NCBI GenBank assembly: GCA_017502305.1
Contig: JAFVVG010000001.1
Location: forward strand, 1 to 32,879
Direction: 5' to 3'
DNA: 32,879 bases
DNA from: Clostridia bacterium
GTDB taxonomy: Bacteria; Bacillota; Clostridia; Christensenellales; Aristaeellaceae
In this document: positions 1 to 9,452 of the stretch, one piece after another
How positions within the stretch are numbered: the stretch's first letter is position 1
Layout: each line of letters begins with the position of its first letter
Position numbers and translations under genes: made by a program
Notes under the pieces: generated by a model
Seen by the model: only the letters and a program-made list of their open reading frames with translations
Told to the model about the DNA's origin: nothing
Databases searched by the model: none

Positions 1-2
1 CT

Positions 3-1910
<1,908 letters not shown>

Positions 1911-1922
1911 GGAGGAGAACCA

Positions 1923-2435
1923 ATGAAGACGATGGTGATTTATCAGAGCAAGACAGGCTTTACCAAGCGCTACGCAGAGTGGATCGCTGCCGCGCTGGGC
2001 TGCGATGCCCTGGCCTGGAAGGACGCCCAGCGCATGGATCTGGCGGCCTGTGACACGCTGATTTACGGCGGCTGGTTCCACGCGGGCTCCATCATGGGGC
2101 TGAAGAAATTTCTGGCAAAGGCCGCTCCCTTGGGCAAGAAGCTTGCGGTATTCGCCACCGGCGCCAGCCCTGCGGAGAACCCGGAGGTTGAATCTTCTTT
2201 GAAGAAGAACTTCACCCCTGAGCAGTGGGGGCGCATCAAAACGTTTTATTTCCCCGGCGGGTTGAACTATGAAAACATGGGCCGGATGGACAGGATGCTG
2301 ATGGCTGCTTTCCGTGCCATGGTGAAGAAGCAGGAGGGCGAAAACAGCGAAATGTATATGATGCTGTGCAAGTCCTATGACCTGACGGACAGGAAGTACA
2401 TTGAGCCTCTGGTGGCCTATTGCCAGGAAGCATAA
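1923..2435 (+). CDS. flavodoxin-like protein
   Basis: A 170-residue protein with a flavodoxin fold, probably binding FMN and carrying electrons in the cytoplasm. The N-terminal beta strand MVIYQSKTGFTKRYA includes a typical FMN phosphate-binding loop (SKTGFT). The segment DTLIYGGWFHAG and the later FATGASP segment match the second and third flavin-contact loops of the flavodoxin/HemG-type family. The start has a perfect AGGAGG-type ribosome binding site at 1911-1917. It lies between clpC and a glycogen debranching enzyme, which says little about its partner. A protoporphyrinogen-oxidase (HemG-like) role is possible but not supported by the context. Confidence 0.8.
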   Translation: MKTMVIYQSKTGFTKRYAEWIAAALGCDALAWKDAQRMDLAACDTLIYGGWFHAGSIMGLKKFLAKAAPLGKKLAVFATGASPAENPEVESSLKKNFTPEQWGRIKTFYFPGGLNYENMGRMDRMLMAAFRAMVKKQEGENSEMYMMLCKSYDLTDRKYIEPLVAYCQEA

Positions 2436-2463
2436 ACCACCAGAGGAACGGGAGGAATATCCC

Positions 2464-4398
2464 ATGAGATTCATTTACGGCAGGCAGGATATGCCCTGCC
2501 TTGCCCGCAGCCAGGAGAACTGCTATCTTTGCGCCAACGGCCTGGGCGGGTATTCTTCGCTGTCCGCGGCCTTTTCCATGACCAGGGGCGACCAGGGTCT
2601 GCTGGTGGCTGCCCGCACCGCTCCCAATGATCGGGTGACCCTGGTGGGCCGCCTGGAGGAAACGCTGCGGGTGGGCCGCAGGAAGGATCATCTTTCCACC
2701 CAGCAGTTCGCCGATGGAACCCGGGCGGAGCAGGGCTGGCGGCAGCTTTCCTCCCTGGTGGTGGTGGACACGCCCCGCTGGAGCTATGACGTGCAGGGTG
2801 TTCGCGTGACGAGGGAGATCGCCATGGCGCGGGAGAAGAACGCCGTGGGCCTGCGCTATGTGATCGAGAACCGCACCGGCGAGGCCTGCGCCCTGGCGCT
2901 GCGGCCCTGGGTGCTGGGCTTTGAGAAGGGGCACGCGCCCCAGGAAGAATGGCCCCTGACCATGGAGGCTGGGTGCGTCCACACCAACGGCCATGTGATT
3001 CACATCGCCACCGATGGTGAGCTGATGGCAGAAGAACCCCGCTTCGCCAAATGCTTCTACATGCACGATGCCCCCGACGGTCGGCCGGAAGCGGGCCTGC
3101 AGGGCAGCGTGTGCGGCATCCGGGCACAGGTGAAGCCAGGGGAAAAACGTGTGCTCACCGTTGTTTTTTCTGACGGGGAATGCGCTGACACCGCTGAGGA
3201 GATCATCGCTGAACAGAAGCGCTACATGAAAACCCTGCGGGAACAGAGCGGCCTTAAGGATACCGTGGCTTTGCAGCTTGCCTGTGCCGCCGACGCTTAT
3301 GTGGCCCGGCGGGCATCCACCGGGGGCAAGACCATCCTGGCGGGTTACCCCTTCTTTGGCGACTGGGGCCGGGACACCATGATCGCCCTGCCCGGCTGCG
3401 CCCTTTCCACCCGCCGGTGGGAGGACGCCAAGAGCATCCTTCGCACCTTTTTGCAATATGAAAAGGACGGGCTGGTGCCCAATCTGTTCCCCGAGGGCAC
3501 CCAGGAGCCCATGTACAACACCGTGGACGCGGCGCTGCTGCTCATCGGCGGTGTGTATCAGTATGTGCAGGCCTCCGGCGACAAGGCGTTCATTGCGGAA
3601 GCCCTGCCGGTGATGCGGCGCATTGTGGCTGCCTATCAGCGGGGGACGAAGCATGGCATTCACATGGATGAGGACGGGCTGATCTGCGCCGGCGAGGGCC
3701 TGGACCAGGTGACCTGGATGGACGTGCGGGTGGGGGAGATCCTGCCCACGCCCCGGCACGGCAAGCCCGTGGAGATCAACGCCTATTGGTACAGTGCCCT
3801 GCGCATCATGGAGGTGTTCACCGGCGAAAGCGCCTATGGCCAGCTGGCGGAAAAGGTGAAAAGCGCCTTCGTGGAAGCCTTCTGGATGGCGGAGAAGCGG
3901 TGCCTCAGGGATGTGATCTCCGGAACGGCGGCGGATGAACAGATCCGCTGCAATCAGATCTGGGCGGTGACCCAGCCCTTCACCATGCTCTCCCCGGAGC
4001 AGGAGAAGGCGGTGGTGGACGCCGTTTATGCCCACCTGTACACCCCCTGCGGCCTGCGGACGCTTTCCCCCAGGGATGCCCAGTACCACGGCAGCTACGG
4101 CGGCCCTCAACAGGTGCGGGACATGGCCTATCACCAGGGCACCAGCTGGGTCTTCCCCCTGGGCGCCTATTACCTGGCCTACCTGAAAACCCGGGGCTAC
4201 ACCAAAGAAGCCGCGCAAACGGTGCGGCAGGCCCTGCTGCCCATGGAAGCCACCCTGCGGGAAGGTTGTATCGGCCAGCTGCCGGAGATCTACGATGGCG
4301 ACGCGCCTTCCTTCAGCCGGGGCTGCTTCGCCCAGGCCTGGAGCGTGGGGGAGATGCTCAGGGTGTATGAGGCGCTGGAGAAAATCGAACAAGCGTAA
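2464..4398 (+). CDS. glycogen debranching enzyme (amylo-alpha-1,6-glucosidase)
   Basis: A 644-residue cytoplasmic enzyme expected to remove alpha-1,6 branches from glycogen or limit dextrin. The N-terminal part (about residues 1-240) matches the bacterial/archaeal debranching N domain. The rest is the (alpha/alpha)6 glucosidase domain, with FGDWGRDTMIALPG, a TWMD segment that normally carries a catalytic acid, and the C-terminal PEIYDGD and GCFAQAWSVGE motifs typical of the family. The ATG at 2464 is chosen because GGGAGGAAT lies just upstream at 2450-2456; an in-frame extension to 2401 would overlap the flavodoxin gene. A bidirectional terminator follows at once. No other glycogen gene is in view. 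Confidence 0.93.
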   Translation: MRFIYGRQDMPCLARSQENCYLCANGLGGYSSLSAAFSMTRGDQGLLVAARTAPNDRVTLVGRLEETLRVGRRKDHLSTQQFADGTRAEQGWRQLSSLVVVDTPRWSYDVQGVRVTREIAMAREKNAVGLRYVIENRTGEACALALRPWVLGFEKGHAPQEEWPLTMEAGCVHTNGHVIHIATDGELMAEEPRFAKCFYMHDAPDGRPEAGLQGSVCGIRAQVKPGEKRVLTVVFSDGECADTAEEIIAEQKRYMKTLREQSGLKDTVALQLACAADAYVARRASTGGKTILAGYPFFGDWGRDTMIALPGCALSTRRWEDAKSILRTFLQYEKDGLVPNLFPEGTQEPMYNTVDAALLLIGGVYQYVQASGDKAFIAEALPVMRRIVAAYQRGTKHGIHMDEDGLICAGEGLDQVTWMDVRVGEILPTPRHGKPVEINAYWYSALRIMEVFTGESAYGQLAEKVKSAFVEAFWMAEKRCLRDVISGTAADEQIRCNQIWAVTQPFTMLSPEQEKAVVDAVYAHLYTPCGLRTLSPRDAQYHGSYGGPQQVRDMAYHQGTSWVFPLGAYYLAYLKTRGYTKEAAQTVRQALLPMEATLREGCIGQLPEIYDGDAPSFSRGCFAQAWSVGEMLRVYEALEKIEQA

Positions 4399-4401
4399 AT
4401 G

Positions 4402-4431
4402 AAAAAGGAGAGGCATGTGCCTCTCCTTTTC
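4402..4431. terminator. bidirectional Rho-independent terminator
   Basis: A 13-base-pair perfect inverted repeat (4403-4415 against 4418-4430) with a two-base centre. Its arms begin with A-runs and end with T-runs, so it can terminate both the debranching gene on the plus strand and the convergent htrA gene on the minus strand, whose stop is at 4444. Confidence 0.85.
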
Positions 4432-4443
4432 TGGTGCGGTTAT

Positions 4444-5772
4444 TTACTGCTTCACTTCATCCACGATGGCCAGCACGACCTCCAGGTCCACATACTCGCC
4501 TTCGGGTACGTCCTGCTCGGTGATGGATTCACCGTCCAGCAGATCCAGCATGCCTTCGGCCCGGTAGACCTTCACCTGCAGGGTATCGCCGGCCTTCTTG
4601 GAGGCGATGATCTCGTTCATCTGGGTATAGTTGGTGATGACGGTATCATTGATATCCACAATGATGTCGCCGGCCCGGATGCCGGCCTTCTCGGCGGGGG
4701 AGAAGGCCTCCACCTCGTGGATCAGCACGCCCCGGGGGATCAGACCCTGCACCACCAGGGAATAATTCTGGTTGATGTTGGCCACGGTCACGCCCATGCG
4801 GGGTTTGCCGACGAGGGAAGCGCTGGCGGCGTCCTCGGCGGAGGAGGCGGTCTTGCTCACGTTGGTGGTAAGATTGTTCTTCAGCACATCCTCGATGATG
4901 GGCTTGGCGGCATTGATGGGGATGCACATGCCGATGCCCTCGATGGTGGAGCCGCTGTAAGCGGAGCCGGTGTACTTCAGGGTGGGGATGCCCATGAGCT
5001 CGCCGGTGACGGAGAACATGCCGCCGCCGGAGTTGCCGGCGTTGATGGCCGCGTCGGTCTGGATCATGGTGTTGGTGATGGTTTCCTTGCGGCCGTACTT
5101 GTCATAATTGGTGGAGGACACAGCCCGATCCAGGGCGGAAACGATGCCCACGGTTACCGTGCCGGTGAACTGCTCACTCAGGGGATTGCCGATGCAGATG
5201 GCCCAGTCGCCCACCAGCAGGGAATCGCTGTCGCCCAGCTTCACGGCGGGGAGCTTCAGCTCCGGAGCGTAGATCACGGCCACGTCCAGGTTCTCGTCAT
5301 AGGCCACCAGGGTGGAGGCATAGGTGGTGGGATCCTCCTTGCCCTCTTCCTTCACGGAGATTTCCAGGCGGGTGGCGTCCTCCACCACGTGGAAGTTGGT
5401 CAGCACATAGCCATTGCCAACCACCACGCCGGAGCCGGTGCCGGCCAGCACTTCCTGCACCTGTTCCTGGGGGCTGCGGTCATAGCCGTTACCATAGCCG
5501 TTGCCGTAGCCGCCAAAGCCGCCGAAACCGCCAAAGCCGAAATCACCAAAGAAATCCTCGATGGAATAGGAGTTGCGGTTGGAGTAGCGGACGTTCTGAT
5601 AGTTGTTGACGCCCACCACGCTGGAGCGTACCTCCGCGATGGCGGCGGTAAAGGGACTGGTGACGATGGTGGTCTCGGCCTGGGCCGCAGGGGCTGTGGT
5701 GATCCCCACAGCGGAGCCGATCATCACGCAGACCAGGGTCAGGGCCACATATCCAAGCAGATGCTTTTTCAT
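4444..5772 (-). CDS. htrA: HtrA/DegP-family serine protease with PDZ domain
   Basis: A 442-residue S1C protease that degrades misfolded proteins outside the membrane. The N-terminus has a hydrophobic segment (about residues 5-23) followed by APAAQA, which could be a cleaved signal peptide or a membrane anchor. The catalytic triad is His128 (TNFHVVED), Asp163 (ENLDVAV) and Ser248 (NAGNSGGG), all intact. One C-terminal PDZ domain follows (AGIRAGDIIVDIND). Residues about 76-97 are an unusual Gly/Phe/Tyr/Asn-rich linker between anchor and protease. The start at 5772 has AAAGGAGGT a few bases upstream; a longer frame to 5850 has no such site. It ends the minus-strand wal-like cluster, in the position htrC holds in Bacillus wal operons, but has its own promoter region. 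Confidence 0.93.
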   Translation of the reverse strand: MKKHLLGYVALTLVCVMIGSAVGITTAPAAQAETTIVTSPFTAAIAEVRSSVVGVNNYQNVRYSNRNSYSIEDFFGDFGFGGFGGFGGYGNGYGNGYDRSPQEQVQEVLAGTGSGVVVGNGYVLTNFHVVEDATRLEISVKEEGKEDPTTYASTLVAYDENLDVAVIYAPELKLPAVKLGDSDSLLVGDWAICIGNPLSEQFTGTVTVGIVSALDRAVSSTNYDKYGRKETITNTMIQTDAAINAGNSGGGMFSVTGELMGIPTLKYTGSAYSGSTIEGIGMCIPINAAKPIIEDVLKNNLTTNVSKTASSAEDAASASLVGKPRMGVTVANINQNYSLVVQGLIPRGVLIHEVEAFSPAEKAGIRAGDIIVDINDTVITNYTQMNEIIASKKAGDTLQVKVYRAEGMLDLLDGESITEQDVPEGEYVDLEVVLAIVDEVKQ

Positions 5773-5804
5773 ATCATAAAACCTCCTTTTGTGGTTGTGA
5801 GCAT

Positions 5805-5869
5805 AGTATACGGCATGATTTTGTCCATATCGTGAACGGATTATGAACACTTATCGCGATTTCATGAAC
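5805..5869 (-). promoter_or_regulatory. htrA: htrA promoter region with phased TGAAC repeats
   Basis: On the minus strand a good -10 (TATACT, 5810-5805) has no convincing -35 at 17 bases. Upstream are three copies of TGAAC (read on the plus strand) at 5833, 5844 and 5865, spaced 11 and 21 bases, so they fall on one helix face. A weak -35 with direct repeats just upstream is the usual layout for activation by an OmpR/PhoB-family regulator. The farthest copy lies in the last codons of the upstream gene. Confidence 0.45.
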
Positions 5870-6938
5870 ATTCCATGGGGCTGATCAGCCGGGCGACAAA
5901 GCCGTGGAGCACGCCGGCCACCAGGCAGAAGGCGGCGGCGGTCACACCGGGCCGGAGGATCAGCCAAAAAAGCGCGGTGAGTGCAAGCGCGCAGGGGATG
6001 AGCCATCTGCGGTTGGTTTCGTCGGCGCACAGGCAGGCAATGGCAGCGGGCAAGGCCAGCAGCAGGGCCTGCGTGCCAGGAAGAGCATATTGCAGGAACG
6101 CATCCATGAGCAGCGGCCACAGAAGCAGCCATGCCAGGGCGATGATGCTTCGTGAGCCCGAGGCGCGGCGTGAGCGCTCAAAGCCGGCGGCGAGCTGCGC
6201 TCGCCAATCGGGCATGTCGGCGGTGAAGCTGTTCATGGCCCGGGGTGCGGGGGATATGACCAGGGTGAACGGCGTGGCGGGGGCGTCTACGTCCAGGCGC
6301 CAATGGTCAGGCAGCAAGGCCTGCACCAAAGCGGGATCCATTGCCGGCGCGGCGAACCGCAGGGAGCCCAGGTAGGTCATGGGGCCGACGGCGCCGTCGG
6401 CCACGGGGGCCATGGCCAGGCCATAGAGCCCATCGCCCTGGGGCAGGCGCATGGCGTCCTGCGGTGTGGCGCTTCGCTCCTTCTGATCCCATACAAGCTC
6501 GCAGGCAGCAAAAAGCCCTGCGGGATTGCCCAGAAAGTAGGCACGGTAACCGCTGCCGTCCCGGAGGATATAGCCCCGGTGACCGTTGTGCAGCACCTCC
6601 TGCTGGATGGGGCAGCGGGCCAGAAACTTTTCCGGGGTGAAGCCCAGAGGCTTCACAGCACCGAGAATGGCGGCTTGGTCGCCTTCCTCCGCCAGGGTGT
6701 GGGTTGCCAGGGCGGCGGAAGCCCAGAGCAGCGCGCCGGACTGCAGCCGGGGTTGCTCCGTAGCTTCAAAGGGCAGGTGGGCGTCAATCATGCGGCGAGG
6801 CTCCACCAGAAGCTCGGCGTCCACCACGGCTTTGCGCAAAAAGCACAGCGGAAGCCTGAGCCGCCACGGGTGCTTCCAGCGCCGGGGCGCCAGCAGCAGA
6901 GCGGCCAGAGGAACGAGCAAAAACAAAATCAAATGCAT
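5862..6938 (-). CDS. membrane protein resembling a degenerate P-type ATPase fragment
   Basis: A 358-residue protein of unknown function. One membrane segment is at residues 3-18, with about four more between 264 and 348. The soluble middle recalls the P-type ATPase nucleotide-binding domain: DQAAILGAVKPLGF (87-100) resembles the DPTEGALL...AAKLGF element, YRAYFLGNPAGLFAAC (131-146) resembles the KGAPE..L..C element, and residues 169-202 resemble the GLRVLALA...LGLVGLEDP stretch. DAELLVEPRRM (40-50) aligns with DKTGTLTENRM but has lost the KTGT. No TGES, TGD or GDGxND motif is present, so it cannot be a working pump. The start lies 4 bases after the preceding lipoprotein gene, with GGGGTGA as ribosome binding site. 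Resemblance was judged by eye, so a coincidental hydrophobic protein remains possible. Confidence 0.6.
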   Translation of the reverse strand: MHLILFLLVPLAALLLAPRRWKHPWRLRLPLCFLRKAVVDAELLVEPRRMIDAHLPFEATEQPRLQSGALLWASAALATHTLAEEGDQAAILGAVKPLGFTPEKFLARCPIQQEVLHNGHRGYILRDGSGYRAYFLGNPAGLFAACELVWDQKERSATPQDAMRLPQGDGLYGLAMAPVADGAVGPMTYLGSLRFAAPAMDPALVQALLPDHWRLDVDAPATPFTLVISPAPRAMNSFTADMPDWRAQLAAGFERSRRASGSRSIIALAWLLLWPLLMDAFLQYALPGTQALLLALPAAIACLCADETNRRWLIPCALALTALFWLILRPGVTAAAFCLVAGVLHGFVARLISPMECS

Positions 6939-6942
6939 AGAA

Positions 6943-8481
6943 TCACCCCAGGGGCTTGTCGATCAGGCTGGGATTCACCAGGAACTCGCCGGCCCAGTAG
7001 AGGGTGCCGCCCAGCTCCTCCAGCATCTGTCCGTCAAAGAAGAAGCGCACCCTGGCAGCGCCGGCGGCCTGGCCCAGGGTATTGACCATACCGTAGCAGA
7101 CGATCTGCTCCCAGGAGGCGGCCTGGGTGCGGATCAATTCGGCGCAGCGGCCGGAAAGGTTGATCAGCAGCGTGTCGCCCTCCAGGGAAAGGCCCAGAAT
7201 ATCCTCCTCGTCAAGGCCGTCGGGCAGAACGGGTTCATAACCCATATCCAGCTCCTGGCGGGTAGGTCCCTTCATCAGTTCGGTGAGCAGCGCCCGCAGG
7301 CTGTGGGTCTGCTGAAAGGGCAGGGCGCGGGTTACTTCCTTCAGCTTGCTGCCGGAGGAGAAGCACAGGGTGACCTGATCCATCAGGTAGGGGGCGAACT
7401 GCTGGCGCAGCATCAGGCCGCTTTGGAAGATCAGGTTGCCGTGGGCGGCGCTGTAAAGGCTGGTGAGGGGCGTATCGCCGATGTACATCCGCATGGAGGA
7501 AACCGAGGGGATGAAGCCGGAGAGGGTGTAGACCAGGCCGCTGATAAAGCTGGGCATGTCCACCCCGGCCTGGCGCAGGCTGGCTTCCAGCCCCGTGTGG
7601 AAATACAGGCTGAGCATTCTGCCGCCGTCGTCCAGCTCGGTGATCTGGGGCGGGGCGGACATCAGCGCGGTGACGTCCGGCATGGGGCTGGCACCGGAGA
7701 GATACTGCGCGCCGCCGGACAGGGCGGCGATGAGTCCCTCGGCCAATTGGGCGGGGGACTGGCCGGCAAAAGTCAGGGTGCGGGTTTCACAGGCAATGCC
7801 TGAGCCGCCGGCCAGGGGGAAATACAGCGTGGCGACGGCGGTGACGGGGGTGTTGGCTGGGTTTTCGCCCAGGGGAGCGCGGCGGGCTTCCATCTGCTCC
7901 CACAGCGCGGTGAGCTCCTCGCCGGGGCGGGCAGTCTGGCTGCCCAGGGGCAGGTTGCCGGTGATGTCCATGCCCACGGCCTGGTCCGCCACCAGGAAGT
8001 TCACATACTGCACACCGTCCATTTCGCACAGGGTGGCGGTGATGGCGGCGCAGGCATTGTAAAGCTCCTGTTGGCTCAGCTGCAGGGCGGTGGCGGCAAG
8101 GTTGACCGTGCAGATACCGCTGGAAATCTCAACGGGCCGGCTGCTGAACAGCCCCAGACTGACGCCGTTGCCCAGGGACTGGGTCTCCCGGGTGGCAGTA
8201 TGCCCCAGCAGCGCGCGGACGATGACATCGGCATTGTGCTGGCTGTGGCTCAGGGGCAGGGTGATGTACTGGGTCAGCAGGCGCTGCCCGTCCAGGCTGG
8301 GGAGATACAGGGGTACCTTGGCGGTATAAGTGAGCCGGTCGTCGCCGCTGGGGGCGGGGAATCTGCTTTCGGCGGGGGGGAGGGTAGCCGCAGGGGCTGC
8401 GCCCATCTCCACGGAAGTGCAGCCCGTAAGCCCGAGGGCGCAGGCGAGGGCCAGCATCAGGCAAAGGATTCGTTTCTTCAT
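6943..8481 (-). CDS. GerMN-domain lipoprotein (two GerMN-like regions)
   Basis: A 512-residue predicted lipoprotein held on the outer face of the membrane. The signal peptide ends in lipobox GLTGC with Cys21. Two regions resemble GerMN (sporulation/germination M) domains: about residues 45-190, with the KVPLYLPSLDGQRL strand, and the C-terminal 150 residues with LRALLTELMKGP and the LINLSG strand. The start at 8481 (MKKRIL) is preferred over ATG 8487 because GGAGGA at 8494-8489 is then 6-7 bases away. It follows a second GerMN lipoprotein almost without gap, and both lie after a sensor kinase. In actinobacteria the GerMN lipoprotein LpqB sits beside and modulates the MtrAB kinase-regulator pair, so a similar accessory role is inferred here. 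Confidence 0.8.
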   Translation of the reverse strand: MKKRILCLMLALACALGLTGCTSVEMGAAPAATLPPAESRFPAPSGDDRLTYTAKVPLYLPSLDGQRLLTQYITLPLSHSQHNADVIVRALLGHTATRETQSLGNGVSLGLFSSRPVEISSGICTVNLAATALQLSQQELYNACAAITATLCEMDGVQYVNFLVADQAVGMDITGNLPLGSQTARPGEELTALWEQMEARRAPLGENPANTPVTAVATLYFPLAGGSGIACETRTLTFAGQSPAQLAEGLIAALSGGAQYLSGASPMPDVTALMSAPPQITELDDGGRMLSLYFHTGLEASLRQAGVDMPSFISGLVYTLSGFIPSVSSMRMYIGDTPLTSLYSAAHGNLIFQSGLMLRQQFAPYLMDQVTLCFSSGSKLKEVTRALPFQQTHSLRALLTELMKGPTRQELDMGYEPVLPDGLDEEDILGLSLEGDTLLINLSGRCAELIRTQAASWEQIVCYGMVNTLGQAAGAARVRFFFDGQMLEELGGTLYWAGEFLVNPSLIDKPLG

Positions 8482-8483
8482 GA

Positions 8484-9452
8484 TCATTCCTCCAGCCAGC
8501 CGGTCAGCTGGGGCAGCGATACGCGCCATAGGCCGCTTTCGCGGCAAAGGCGAAGAATGCAGCCCTGATGGAAGGTTTCACGGCTGCCCTGCAGGGTGGC
8601 GGCGTCAAAGACATAGGTGGCCTGGGTGCCGTCCAGGGTGACGCTGCCGCCGGAAATGGTATAGCCGGAAAGCAGGGGCAGGTTCTCCATGGCGGTCACA
8701 AAATCCCGGTAGCTGACACGCCCGGCGCCGGTGGTGGGATCCCGCAGGGCGATGTACTGATAAAGCCGCTGCCAGTCCCGGCTCTTCCACAGGGAGCAGA
8801 CAAGTTCCATGGTGCGGGAAGGAGTCAGAAGCAGGTCGGGGTTGCGGGTCATGGGGCCCACTGGGCGGGTGGAGGCGGGATCCTGCAGGAAATAGCTCTC
8901 CTGCAGGCGCAGGCTGCCGGAGGCGGCGCCTGTCTGCTCCACCAGGATCTGCACCTGGTCGATATCGCAGTTTTCGGTCACGGTGGCCACAATGCTCTGC
9001 ATGCACAGCTGCCGGCGCAGCTGCTGCTCGGCAGCGGAAATGCCGGCGTCATCGGGATAGGGCGAAAGGATCTCCTGGCTCAGGGTTACGAAAAGCGTGC
9101 GGCCCTGGGTCACGGTGGAAAGCACCCGTGTGCCGGCGGGAAACAGGGCGGTCAGATCCGTGGCATGGGAGCCGGGGCCGGCCAGCAGGGCGGTGAGCAG
9201 GGTCATCTCGTAGGCCCGGGAGGGGGAAGCGGTGATAATGCGGGTTTCCGGGGCCAGGAAGGGCTCTGCCAGGTAACGGAAATACAGGGTGGCGGTTTCG
9301 CGGGTGTCCAGCTCAGCGGGGGCCTGGGCTTCCGGCAGGCGGACGGACACGCCGGGAACGCTGGTGGCGGTGGAGCCCGCCAGGGGCAGGGCGGCGGTGC
9401 AGCCGCTGAGCAGCAGCACACATACCAGCAGAAGGATCAGCAGCTTTTTCAT
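8484..9452 (-). CDS. GerMN-domain lipoprotein
   Basis: A 322-residue predicted lipoprotein. The signal peptide is very hydrophobic and ends in lipobox LLSGC, giving Cys18. Residues about 55-175 look like one GerMN domain (TATLYFRYLAEPFL at its start, MTLLTALLAGPG in the middle, then a FVTLSQEI strand). The C-terminal 130 residues form a separate small domain, perhaps NTF2-like. The start at 9452 overlaps the kinase stop as ATGA and has AAGGAGGTG upstream, so translation is coupled to the kinase. This makes a role as an extracytoplasmic partner of that kinase more likely than a spore germination role. Confidence 0.78.
   Translation of the reverse strand: MKKLLILLLVCVLLLSGCTAALPLAGSTATSVPGVSVRLPEAQAPAELDTRETATLYFRYLAEPFLAPETRIITASPSRAYEMTLLTALLAGPGSHATDLTALFPAGTRVLSTVTQGRTLFVTLSQEILSPYPDDAGISAAEQQLRRQLCMQSIVATVTENCDIDQVQILVEQTGAASGSLRLQESYFLQDPASTRPVGPMTRNPDLLLTPSRTMELVCSLWKSRDWQRLYQYIALRDPTTGAGRVSYRDFVTAMENLPLLSGYTISGGSVTLDGTQATYVFDAATLQGSRETFHQGCILRLCRESGLWRVSLPQLTGWLEE

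Noticed and set aside
2236..4416. Long minus-strand open frame opposite the debranching enzyme gene
   Set aside because: Antisense shadow in GC-rich DNA; no ribosome binding site, low-complexity composition, and the plus strand carries clear family motifs.
4399..5835. Long plus-strand frame opposite htrA, rich in Gly and His
   Set aside because: Shadow of htrA; the composition reflects the complementary codons and no domain is recognised.
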